The notes beneath the pieces are model-generated. The model saw only the letters and a program-made list of their open reading frames with translations. It ran no database searches and was not told the origin of the DNA. Both the position numbers and the translations under genes were made by a program. Below are positions 7,811 through 15,518 of a stretch of 26,651 bases of DNA, piece by piece (position 1 is the stretch's first letter; every line of letters starts with the position of its first letter). The DNA is from Bacteroidaceae bacterium (lineage in GTDB: Bacteria > Bacteroidota > Bacteroidia > Bacteroidales > Bacteroidaceae). Location of the stretch: the NCBI GenBank assembly GCA_900768625.1, contig CAAGDO010000254.1:1-26651 (forward strand), read 5' to 3'.

Positions 7811-9037
7811 ATGCCCAGCAAATTCTTTCTTTTCGTAATGATGCTTTTTGCGCTGAACTGCGGTACGGGTTCAGCACAGAAGGCGTTCAAGCCGGTGAAG
7901 AGCGCCCTAAAGGATAAGAAATATGCGGATGCCATGAAGGCCATCCAAACTTTGCGTAAGGATTCTCTCTGGGCCAACCACCCCCAATTGACCATTTTCA
8001 GCATCGAAGCCTACAAAGGGCTGAATGATGCAGAAAACATGAAACTTTACCTGAAAAGAAGCTATGACACCTTGGCTTTCTTCTCTACCACGCTGCAAAT
8101 CGTGAAGGAATCCATGCAGTTGGACTCCATTGAAAGAGCCCAAGCAAACAATGGCGGAAAACGCAAGAATCGCAAATACGTTGCCGAAAATATCCAAAAG
8201 TATTTTCCCAATCTCAATGCAGGTGCTCGATTCCTCTATAAAAAAGGAAAGTACGCCGAAGCCATCCCCTATTTTGAAACCATCCTTGACCTTCCCCACA
8301 CTCCTGTGGGCCAGGAAACCAAGCTCCCCATAAAAGCTGAATCAACCATTGCAGCGCTTCAGCTCATCTGTGCTTTCAACGCCAAAGCCTACGACCACGT
8401 AGAGCGTTATACCTCGCTTGCACTGAGCGATTCCATTTCGCGTCCATTCGTCTTGCGTTGTCTGGCAATGAAGAGCGAAGCGACGTCAGACACGGCAGCC
8501 TACAGAAAATGGTTGGAAACAGGACTGAAAGGCTATCCCCAGCAATCTTTCTTCTTCGTCCATCTCGCCGACTATCATCTCTCGAACAATCATTATAAAG
8601 TTGTGATGCGATTGTCAGAGAATATGTTGGAAAAGGATTCAACGAATTATGCAGCTTTGCTTGCACGCTGCAATGCATCGTTCCATTTGTCGGACTACGA
8701 GCAGTGCATCTCAAGTGCGGAACAGCTTTCCGTTACAGATTCGACGAATGCCGATGCCTACTACTACAAAGGTGCTTCCTACGCTGCACTCAGCGAACAA
8801 ATAACGATGCCCGACAATATCAACTCTGCTGCCTACCGCAAGGCCTTACAGCAACGAAAAAGTTACGCTTTACTTGCAGAGCCTGATCTAGAAAAATACC
8901 GGGAATTGATGCCCAAGGAACAGAAACGTTGGGCGCCACTGCTCTATCAAGTATACCTCGTGCTGAACAGAGGAAAAAAGTTTGCAGAAATTGACAATCT
9001 CATGCAGGGTGTGAAACCTCAATGGCCTAAGCAGTGA
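7811..9037 (+). CDS. Secreted TPR-like protein, relative of the upstream gene
   Basis: A 408-residue protein with a hydrophobic signal peptide (MPSKFFLFVMMLFALNCG.., likely cleavage after GSA before QKAF). The cysteine at 17 is not in a good lipobox, so I do not call it a lipoprotein. Helical repeats run through the protein, clearest at about 240-330 (LADYHLSNNHYKVVMRLSEN; ADAYYYKGASYAAL). Its end (KYRELMPKEQKRWAPLLYQV) matches the upstream gene's RELTPDEPKRWASALQMV in spacing and key residues (REL.P.E.KRWA..L..VY). The N-terminal halves differ. The function is unknown. A periplasmic scaffold or cell-envelope role is the most that TPR structure and export allow. Confidence 0.8.
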   Translation: MPSKFFLFVMMLFALNCGTGSAQKAFKPVKSALKDKKYADAMKAIQTLRKDSLWANHPQLTIFSIEAYKGLNDAENMKLYLKRSYDTLAFFSTTLQIVKESMQLDSIERAQANNGGKRKNRKYVAENIQKYFPNLNAGARFLYKKGKYAEAIPYFETILDLPHTPVGQETKLPIKAESTIAALQLICAFNAKAYDHVERYTSLALSDSISRPFVLRCLAMKSEATSDTAAYRKWLETGLKGYPQQSFFFVHLADYHLSNNHYKVVMRLSENMLEKDSTNYAALLARCNASFHLSDYEQCISSAEQLSVTDSTNADAYYYKGASYAALSEQITMPDNINSAAYRKALQQRKSYALLAEPDLEKYRELMPKEQKRWAPLLYQVYLVLNRGKKFAEIDNLMQGVKPQWPKQ

Positions 9038-9148
9038 AATAGAGCCGTTATACCCGATGTTTGTCAAGCAACAAGCGCCCCCGCTGCTTCAGCCCGTCGA
9101 AGAAGCATGAAGGTAAGCACCTCATTCCCAATCAAAACCATCATCCCA

Positions 9149-11218
9149 ATGAATCCCCTACTCCAACCCTTCCATACTCCCCATTCCGCATTTCCATTCC
9201 CTGAAATCAAAGTGGCAGACATCCGTGAAGCCATTCTTGAGGGCATCAAACGCGAGAAGGAGGAAGTGAACCAAATCTGTCAGAATCCCGAGCCCCCCAC
9301 TTTTGACAATACCATCGTCGCCCTTGACCATTGTGGCAGTCTCCTGGACCGCGCCACAACGTTGATGTACAATCTCAGCAGTTGTGCCACAACCGATGAA
9401 CTTGACGAATTGGCCAATGAAATGGCCCCCATCATTTCTGAGCATTCCAACTCCATCATGTTCAATGCTGAGCTTTTCAAGCGAGTAAAGACAGCGAAGG
9501 AAATGCCAGGCAGGGAACTGACGGAAGAAGATCGGATGCTGCTCGACAAGACCTATGAAGGCTTTGAACGTTCAGGTGCGAACTTGAACGAAACCGACAA
9601 GCAGGCCTTCAGCAAGATCACCAAAAGACTCTCGGAACTGGTTCTCAAGTTCTCGCAGAATGTGCTTAAAGATACCAATGCCTTCTTCCTCAACCTCACG
9701 AAAGAAGAAGACGTGGCAGGTCTGCCAGCAATCAATCGTCAGGCAGCAAGCGACGAAGCCAAGGAAAGAGGTCAGGAAGGCTGGACCATCACGCTCAAAA
9801 CTCCCAGTTTCCGTCCCTTCCTGACGTATGCCGACAACAGAGAGTTGCGCAGACAGATTTATATGGCCTACAATACGATCGGCACGCACGATAATGACCA
9901 CAACAATTTCAGCATTGTCTCAGAAATCGTCAATCTCCGTCGCGAACTGGCCCAGCTTTTGGGTTATAAAAGCTACGCCGACTATGCCCTTCGCCGCCGC
10001 ATGGCACAGACTCCGGAGAAGGTGGAGAATCTGCTCAACGATCTCATCTCCCACTATCGCCGCCCCGCTCAAAAAGAAGTTGAACGCGTTGCCCGATTTG
10101 CTCAAGAGAAAGAAGGTCTCGATTTCAAGATGGAGCCTTGGGATTTCAGCTATTATGCCCAAAAACTCAACAAGCAACTCAACGATTATGATCCCAATGA
10201 GTTGCGTCCCTACTTCGAATTGTCCAAGGTCAAACAAGGAGTCCTTGGCCTGGCCACTCGTCTCTATGGCATAACCTTCCAGCGCAACGAGGAAATCCCG
10301 GTTTTCAATCCCGATGTTGAAGCCTACGAAGTGTTCGATGCCGACGGCAGTTTCCTCGCCATTCTCTATCTCGATTTCTTCCCCCGGTCCGACAAACAGG
10401 GTGGTGCTTGGATGACGAGCTACCTCGACGAGGAATGCGAGGAGGGCACCTCCGTTGAAGCTACGGCAAAGAATACGGTACGTCCGCATGTCAGCGTCAC
10501 GACCAATTTCACCAAGCCCACGAGCGATACCCCCGCCTTGCTCACGCTTGGCGAAGTGGAAACCTTCCTTCACGAATTCGGCCATGCCCTCCATGGCATT
10601 TTTGCCATGACGCACTATGCCTCGCTGAGCGGCACATCGGTCTACTGGGATTTTGTCGAACTCCCATCGCAGTTCATGGAGAATTATGCCATCGAACCGG
10701 ATTTCCTGAGTACATTCGCTTCACACTATCAGACGGGAGAACCCCTTCCTGAGGAATACATCGGGAAAATTCGAAAGGCACGCCATTTCAATGCGGCCTA
10801 CGCCTGCATGCGGCAAGTATCGTTCGGCTTGCTGGACATGGCCTACTACAGTCTGGAAACGCCCTTCCATTCAGACATCCGGTCCTTCGAAAAGGAAGCC
10901 TGGAAGGAAGCGCAGCTACTCCCCGATGTGGAAGGAACATGTATGACCACACAGTTTGGCCATATCATGTCGGGCGGATATGCAGCCGGCTATTATAGCT
11001 ACAAATGGGCTGAAGTGCTCGACGCTGATGCTTTCGCCAAATTCAAGGAAGATGGCATCTTCAATCCTCTCACGGCTCAGTCTTTCCGTTCCAACATCCT
11101 GTCAAAAGGAGGAACAGAACTCCCCGAAAAGCTGTATGCCCGATTCCGCGGTCAAGAGCCCAGCATCCAAGCTTTGCTGTCTCGCGACGGCATCGAAGAA
11201 ACCGCGAAGGAAGCCTGA
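9149..11218 (+). CDS. M3 family metallopeptidase (oligopeptidase A / peptidyl-dipeptidase type)
   Basis: A 689-residue zinc peptidase of the thimet-oligopeptidase clan. The zinc motif is FLHEFGHALHG with H475, E476 and H479, and the third ligand E504 lies in FVELPSQFMEN, the spacing expected for M3. The conserved MSGGYAAGYYSYKWAEVLDAD block and the closing FRG..PS motif are also present. These enzymes cut short peptides, either as Dcp (removing C-terminal dipeptides) or OpdA (endo). There is no signal peptide with the ATG at 9149, which suggests a cytoplasmic location and a role in peptide recycling. That start is preferred because family members begin NP...Y.TP; the ATG at 9107 would add 14 residues without family support. 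Dcp versus OpdA cannot be decided by reading. Confidence 0.93.
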   Translation: MNPLLQPFHTPHSAFPFPEIKVADIREAILEGIKREKEEVNQICQNPEPPTFDNTIVALDHCGSLLDRATTLMYNLSSCATTDELDELANEMAPIISEHSNSIMFNAELFKRVKTAKEMPGRELTEEDRMLLDKTYEGFERSGANLNETDKQAFSKITKRLSELVLKFSQNVLKDTNAFFLNLTKEEDVAGLPAINRQAASDEAKERGQEGWTITLKTPSFRPFLTYADNRELRRQIYMAYNTIGTHDNDHNNFSIVSEIVNLRRELAQLLGYKSYADYALRRRMAQTPEKVENLLNDLISHYRRPAQKEVERVARFAQEKEGLDFKMEPWDFSYYAQKLNKQLNDYDPNELRPYFELSKVKQGVLGLATRLYGITFQRNEEIPVFNPDVEAYEVFDADGSFLAILYLDFFPRSDKQGGAWMTSYLDEECEEGTSVEATAKNTVRPHVSVTTNFTKPTSDTPALLTLGEVETFLHEFGHALHGIFAMTHYASLSGTSVYWDFVELPSQFMENYAIEPDFLSTFASHYQTGEPLPEEYIGKIRKARHFNAAYACMRQVSFGLLDMAYYSLETPFHSDIRSFEKEAWKEAQLLPDVEGTCMTTQFGHIMSGGYAAGYYSYKWAEVLDADAFAKFKEDGIFNPLTAQSFRSNILSKGGTELPEKLYARFRGQEPSIQALLSRDGIEETAKEA

Positions 11219-11260
11219 TATAGCCCCTTTCAAGATTTCAATTCCATAAATGACCCATTC

Positions 11261-11295
11261 GAGGTAGCCCCGCACCAACGTTTGTGGGGTACCTC
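11261..11295 (+). other. Hairpin upstream of the deaminase gene
   Basis: GAGGTA-g-CCCC (11261-11271) pairs with GGGGTACCTC (11286-11295), ten base pairs with one bulged base and a 14-nt loop. No T tract follows, and it ends 18 bp before the next ATG. It may terminate the M3 transcript weakly or shape the leader of the deaminase mRNA. Confidence 0.45.
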
Positions 11296-11313
11296 CATTA
11301 AAAATACCCATCC

Positions 11314-11742
11314 ATGACCCCTGAAGAAAAAGCCAAGAATCTCGACAAGCGCTATTTGCGCATGGCTCATATCTGGGCAGAAAATTCCTACTGCACCCGT
11401 CGCCAAGTCGGAGCACTCATCGTCAAGGACAAGATGATCATCAGCGATGGATATAACGGAACACCATCCGGATTTCCCAACATATGCGAAGACGAACGTG
11501 GCCTGACCCATCCCTATGTGCTCCACGCGGAAGCGAATGCCATCACCAAGATAGCCCGTTCGGGCAACAACTCCGATGGAGCTACGCTCTACGTGACGGA
11601 CGCCCCCTGCATCGAATGTGCGAAACTCATCATTCAAGCAGGAATCAAGCGCGTGCTCTTCAATCGTGCGTACCGTCTGACAGACGGTATTGACCTGTTG
11701 AAGCAAGCTGGCATCGAGGTGGAACAAGTCGAATTAGACTGA
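11314..11742 (+). CDS. dCMP deaminase family protein (zinc deaminase)
   Basis: A 142-residue cytidine/deoxycytidylate deaminase-like protein. The zinc site is complete: HAE at 71-73 (H71 ligand, E73 proton shuttle) and PCIEC at 98-102 (C99, C102). The N-terminal NSYCTRRQVGALIVKDKMII and GYNGTPSGFPN blocks are typical of dCMP deaminase/ComEB-type proteins, which convert dCMP to dUMP for dTTP synthesis. ComEB-type relatives make the exact substrate less certain. The gene is 81 bp upstream of the S41 protease gene, and the set deaminase - S41 protease - 5-formyl-THF cyclo-ligase is, from memory, conserved in Bacteroidales. The third enzyme links to one-carbon supply for thymidylate. Confidence 0.88.
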   Translation: MTPEEKAKNLDKRYLRMAHIWAENSYCTRRQVGALIVKDKMIISDGYNGTPSGFPNICEDERGLTHPYVLHAEANAITKIARSGNNSDGATLYVTDAPCIECAKLIIQAGIKRVLFNRAYRLTDGIDLLKQAGIEVEQVELD

Positions 11743-11823
11743 AACCCAAACGAATCGCCCCCGCTATCTCGAAAATCACATTCCGTCAACAAAACAAACA
11801 AAAGGAAGAATCCATCTTCACTC

Positions 11824-13626
11824 ATGAACAAAATCGACAAGAACCGTTTTGTGCCCCTTCTGCTCTCGGCAGGAATTGTTGTTGGCATCTTGCTCGGCAG
11901 TTTCTTTGCCAACCATTTCGCTGGCAATCGTCTGAGCATCATCAACAATTCAAGTAATAAAGTGATCGACCTGTTCCACCTCATCGATGACCAATATGTT
12001 GATTCCGTCAACATATCGGACCTCGTTGAAAAAGCCATGCCGCAAATCCTAAAGGAACTGGACCCCCACTCCACCTATATCTCTGCAAGCGAAGTGGAAG
12101 AAACCATGCAGGATCTCAAGGGCAGCTTTTCGGGTATAGGCGTACAGTTCACCCTCTACAAAGACACGATTCGTGTCGTTCGAGTGGTGAAAGGCGGCCC
12201 ATCCGAAACGACCGGAATCCAGGCAGGCGACCGTATCGTGGCCATTGACGGTGAGAAATACGTTGGCGACAGCATCAGCAATGAAGGCACCATGAAACGG
12301 CTGAAAGGCCCCAAGGGCTCGACGGTAAAGCTGAAAGTGGTCAGAGCCAATGCGCGTAAATCCTTTGACTATTCCATCGTCCGTGGCGACGTACCCGTCA
12401 AGACCATAGATGCAGTCTACTCCCCAGCCCCACAGATAGGCTACATCCGTATCAACAGTTTCGGAGAAACGACCTACAGCGAATTCCTCGCTGCACTGGC
12501 CAAATTGCAAAGCAACGGATTCGAGCAGCTCATCATCGACCTTCGCGGCAATCCAGGCGGTTACATGGAGACAGCCGTGCAACTGGTCAACGAATTCCTG
12601 CCGAAGAATTCACTCATCGTCTATACCGAAGGACGGAAGTCCCCTCGAAAGGAATATCGCACAGACGGCCGCGGCGCCTATCAGAATCTCCCCCTTGTTG
12701 TCCTTGTTGATGAAACCTCAGCCTCTGCCAGTGAAATCTTTGCAGGTGCCATTCAGGACAATGACCGGGGAACGATCATCGGCCGCCGCTCCTTCGGCAA
12801 AGGCCTTGTGCAGGCCCCCATCGAATTCCGCGATGGCTCCATGCTCCGCCTGACCACCGCCCGCTACTACACCCCTTCCGGACGATGCGTGCAGAAACCC
12901 TACGTCCTCGGTAAGGAAGATGACTACGAAGCCGACCTTCTTCTCCGTGCCGAACACGGTGAATACTACTCAGCCGACAGCATCCGCCAGAATGGCGAGA
13001 AATATCACACTCGCCTCGGACGCACCGTCTACGGAGGCGGAGGCATCGTGCCCGACATCTTCATCCCTCGCGATACGACCGACATCACCTCCTATTTCAA
13101 GGAAGCCTATTTCTCAGGTCTCATCTATCAGTATGCCTACGAATATGCCGACCGCTATCGCGCGAAACTCGCCAAAGCGACCACAGCCGACGACATCGTC
13201 GCGTTCGCTTCAACTCATGCCCTCGTGGAAGGTTTTGCCAATTTTGCCTCAAAAGCCGGCCTCAAGCGTCGCAACCTCATGATCCGGAAGTCGCACAAGC
13301 TCTTCACGTCCTACATCACAAGCGCCATCATCTCCGACCTTCTCGATGACAGCGAAGCGGCATCCTTTGCCAATCGTTCGGACAACGGAGTGCAACGCGC
13401 CATCCAAGTGCTCAAAGACGGACAGTCATGGCCCAAGGCTCCCGCCAAGGGAAGAAAGACAGCCTACGCAGCCAGTGGATTAACAAATGTAACATCCCCC
13501 ACCCTTCTGGCTTATCGTCAGGCCACGGATGCCCTGTCCTCCCGCCGATGTGCCATGCTTTTCACCGTGGCTGCAGCCCGTGCGAACCGCCATCTCCCCT
13601 GTGAGCGAAAATTCACCCAAGCATGA
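11824..13626 (+). CDS. S41 family C-terminal processing protease, membrane anchored
   Basis: A 600-residue CtpA/Prc-type protease. One N-terminal transmembrane helix (residues 9-31) anchors it so that the rest is periplasmic. A PDZ domain follows at about 97-185 (GSFSGIGVQF..GIQAGDRIVAIDG), then the protease core. The catalytic dyad is S301 in DETSASASEIFAGA and K326 in GRRSFGKGLVQ, the 25-residue spacing seen in Prc and CtpB. The RGNPGGY motif (241-247) is also present. Such enzymes trim C-termini of envelope proteins. The last 60 or so residues (from about 540: SGLTNVTSPTLLAYRQ to the end) are an extension without recognisable domain; see findings. The stop overlaps the next gene's start in ATGATGA, indicating translational coupling. 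Confidence 0.93.
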   Translation: MNKIDKNRFVPLLLSAGIVVGILLGSFFANHFAGNRLSIINNSSNKVIDLFHLIDDQYVDSVNISDLVEKAMPQILKELDPHSTYISASEVEETMQDLKGSFSGIGVQFTLYKDTIRVVRVVKGGPSETTGIQAGDRIVAIDGEKYVGDSISNEGTMKRLKGPKGSTVKLKVVRANARKSFDYSIVRGDVPVKTIDAVYSPAPQIGYIRINSFGETTYSEFLAALAKLQSNGFEQLIIDLRGNPGGYMETAVQLVNEFLPKNSLIVYTEGRKSPRKEYRTDGRGAYQNLPLVVLVDETSASASEIFAGAIQDNDRGTIIGRRSFGKGLVQAPIEFRDGSMLRLTTARYYTPSGRCVQKPYVLGKEDDYEADLLLRAEHGEYYSADSIRQNGEKYHTRLGRTVYGGGGIVPDIFIPRDTTDITSYFKEAYFSGLIYQYAYEYADRYRAKLAKATTADDIVAFASTHALVEGFANFASKAGLKRRNLMIRKSHKLFTSYITSAIISDLLDDSEAASFANRSDNGVQRAIQVLKDGQSWPKAPAKGRKTAYAASGLTNVTSPTLLAYRQATDALSSRRCAMLFTVAAARANRHLPCERKFTQA

Positions 13627-14243
13627 TGAAGCCCTCGTCAGAATCCAGGCATGAGCAGCAGTTGCTGCGAAAGCTTGTCAGACAACGCATCAAGTCCCTC
13701 CCTGCCATTGAACGCATGCGCATCTCGGAGCGACTTCTCCAGGAACTTGAAGCACACCATCGCTTTATTGAAGCGAAGGTGGTGCTTCTTTTTCATTCCT
13801 TGCCCGATGAACCCTTCACTCATGATTTCATCCGCAAGTGGCAAGAACGGAAAAAACTCATTCTTCCCGTAGTGACTGGCAGCGAAACGATGGAACTCCG
13901 CACTGTCAGTCCCCAAACGCCCTGCAGCGAGGGAGCCTACCACATCTATGAGCCCCAAGGAGCCCCCTTCACTGATTATGCAGCCCTTCAACTGGCCGTT
14001 GTGCCAGGCGTCGTTTTCGACCCTCACGGCATGCGCATCGGCCGTGGCAAGGGATACTACGACCGTTTCCTTTCCCGACCCGCGCTCCGCCACGTGTTCA
14101 AGATCGGGCTCTGCTTCCCCATCCAAGTGGTCCCCCACATCGAGCCTTCCCCCCATGACATCCCCATGGACGACCTCATCCCGGCAGTGAAAAAAACAGA
14201 CATGGACGAAACCGCAGAAGGACGGAAACCGGCATTCACATAA
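13623..14243 (+). CDS. 5-formyltetrahydrofolate cyclo-ligase
   Basis: A 206-residue enzyme (205 if the second ATG at 13626 is used) that converts 5-formyl-THF and ATP to 5,10-methenyl-THF. The family hallmark GRGKGYYDRFL is at 140-150, preceded by VVPGVVFDPHGMRI. The basic N-terminal helix (LLRKLVRQRIKSL) matches the family's R..R..R.. pattern that contacts ATP phosphates. The start overlaps the S41 protease stop by four bases, so the two are translated from one mRNA. About 20 residues after the end of the domain (DMDETAEGRKPAFT) look unstructured. A 100-bp spacer without a clear terminator leads to the next gene. Confidence 0.92.
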   Translation: MMKPSSESRHEQQLLRKLVRQRIKSLPAIERMRISERLLQELEAHHRFIEAKVVLLFHSLPDEPFTHDFIRKWQERKKLILPVVTGSETMELRTVSPQTPCSEGAYHIYEPQGAPFTDYAALQLAVVPGVVFDPHGMRIGRGKGYYDRFLSRPALRHVFKIGLCFPIQVVPHIEPSPHDIPMDDLIPAVKKTDMDETAEGRKPAFT

Positions 14244-14343
14244 GGAAAAATAAGGAAACAACACAATAAATGCGGAAACTGAACGTTTCTTAACCAAATA
14301 CATCAAACCACACTCCCCGACAACCCCACATCATCTCTCGCCC

Positions 14344-15426
14344 ATGCCCATATATTTCTATCCCATCCTAACGTGTCTCGTCGGTGCCCTCTGCACGCTA
14401 ATCGCCATGCCCAAGCTCCTGCACTTCTGCAAGCAGCGCGGACTCTACGACATGCCCAACGAGCGGAAAGTCCACACCAATAAGATCCCCCGCCTAGGCG
14501 GCGTGCTCTTTGCTCCCGCCATGGCAATCGGCATGGAAGCCTCATTGGCCATGATGGTCATCCTTCGCGACGTCCCCATTCAAATCGGAGTTTCGACCTG
14601 CATGCTGTTCGGAGCGCTCTTCATGGTCTTCAGCATCGGCCTTCTCGACGACATCTTCGGACTGGATGCCAAAATCAAGTTCACCGTCCAATTGATAGCC
14701 TCCCTCTTCATGCCCCTGTGCAATCTCTACATCAACAACCTCTACGGCTTCTGCGGCATCTACGAAATCCCCGTCTACATTGGCTATCCCCTCACCGTGT
14801 TCATCTCCCTGCTCATCATCAATGCCATCAATCTCATCGACGGCATTGACGGTCTCGCTTCAGGACTCTCCATCATCACGTTGGCCATCTTCTCCATCAT
14901 CTTCCTCCGTATGGAAAACGTGGCCTTCTCCATGCTCACGCTCGGTCTGATGGGCCCCGTCGTCGTCTTCCTCTTCTTCAATCTCTTTGGCTCCCCCGAG
15001 AAAGGAAGCAAAACATTCATGGGCGACACCGGCAGCCTCATTCTCGGTTTTTCCTTTGCCTATCTCTGCATCAAATACGCCATGTTCAATCCGGCCGTAT
15101 TCCCGACGCAGCCCTGTCCGATACTCATCTCCTTCACCGTCGTACTTGTTCCGGTCTTAGATCTCACCCGTGTGGCTTTTGAGCGTCTGGCCATCGGTAA
15201 AGGCATCTTCACGCCCGACAAGCGCCATATCCATCATCTCTTCCTCGCCACGGGGCTCAACATGCACCAATCCCTCATCTGCATCCTCCTCCTTCAGCTG
15301 GTCTACGATGCCATCAACTGCTGCAGCTTCTACTATCTCGGCATCTCATCCACCTGGGTTGTCCTCTTCGATGTCGTCAGCTATGCAGCCCTCACCCTCC
15401 TCCTCAAGCAGCTGAAGAAAGCATGA
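14344..15426 (+). CDS. Polyprenyl-phosphate N-acetylaminosugar-1-phosphate transferase (WecA/TagO type)
   Basis: A 360-residue polytopic membrane enzyme of the MraY/WecA family, with about ten hydrophobic helices. It transfers a sugar-1-phosphate from a UDP-sugar to undecaprenyl phosphate, the first step in building lipid-linked surface glycans. Diagnostic motifs are DMPNERKVHTNKIPRLGG (36-53), the Mg-binding DD pair at 102-103 (LLDDIFGLDAKIKF), NLIDGIDGLASG (163-174), MGDTGS (226-231) and the WecA-type histidine motif HIHH (295-298) in DKRHIHHLF. The HIHH loop favours WecA/TagO over MraY. No other glycan genes adjoin it, so it is probably the general priming enzyme rather than part of one capsule locus. 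A strong terminator follows. Confidence 0.92.
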   Translation: MPIYFYPILTCLVGALCTLIAMPKLLHFCKQRGLYDMPNERKVHTNKIPRLGGVLFAPAMAIGMEASLAMMVILRDVPIQIGVSTCMLFGALFMVFSIGLLDDIFGLDAKIKFTVQLIASLFMPLCNLYINNLYGFCGIYEIPVYIGYPLTVFISLLIINAINLIDGIDGLASGLSIITLAIFSIIFLRMENVAFSMLTLGLMGPVVVFLFFNLFGSPEKGSKTFMGDTGSLILGFSFAYLCIKYAMFNPAVFPTQPCPILISFTVVLVPVLDLTRVAFERLAIGKGIFTPDKRHIHHLFLATGLNMHQSLICILLLQLVYDAINCCSFYYLGISSTWVVLFDVVSYAALTLLLKQLKKA

Positions 15427-15459
15427 TGCAACCGGAATGGATCCCTTTTCCACAATGAA

Positions 15460-15503
15460 AATCCCCCCGGCAAACCCAAGGTCCGCCGGGGGGATTCTTT
15501 TAT
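15460..15503. terminator. Strong terminator between convergent genes
   Basis: AATCCCCCCGGC (15460-15471) pairs perfectly with GCCGGGGGGATT (15485-15496), a 12-bp GC-rich stem with a 13-nt loop. It is followed by CTTTT on the plus strand and preceded by AATGAAAA, giving TTTTCATT on the minus strand. It lies between the transferase gene and the convergent rho gene and probably stops transcription from both sides. Confidence 0.88.
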
Positions 15504-15518
15504 GCATTTCAGGATTGT

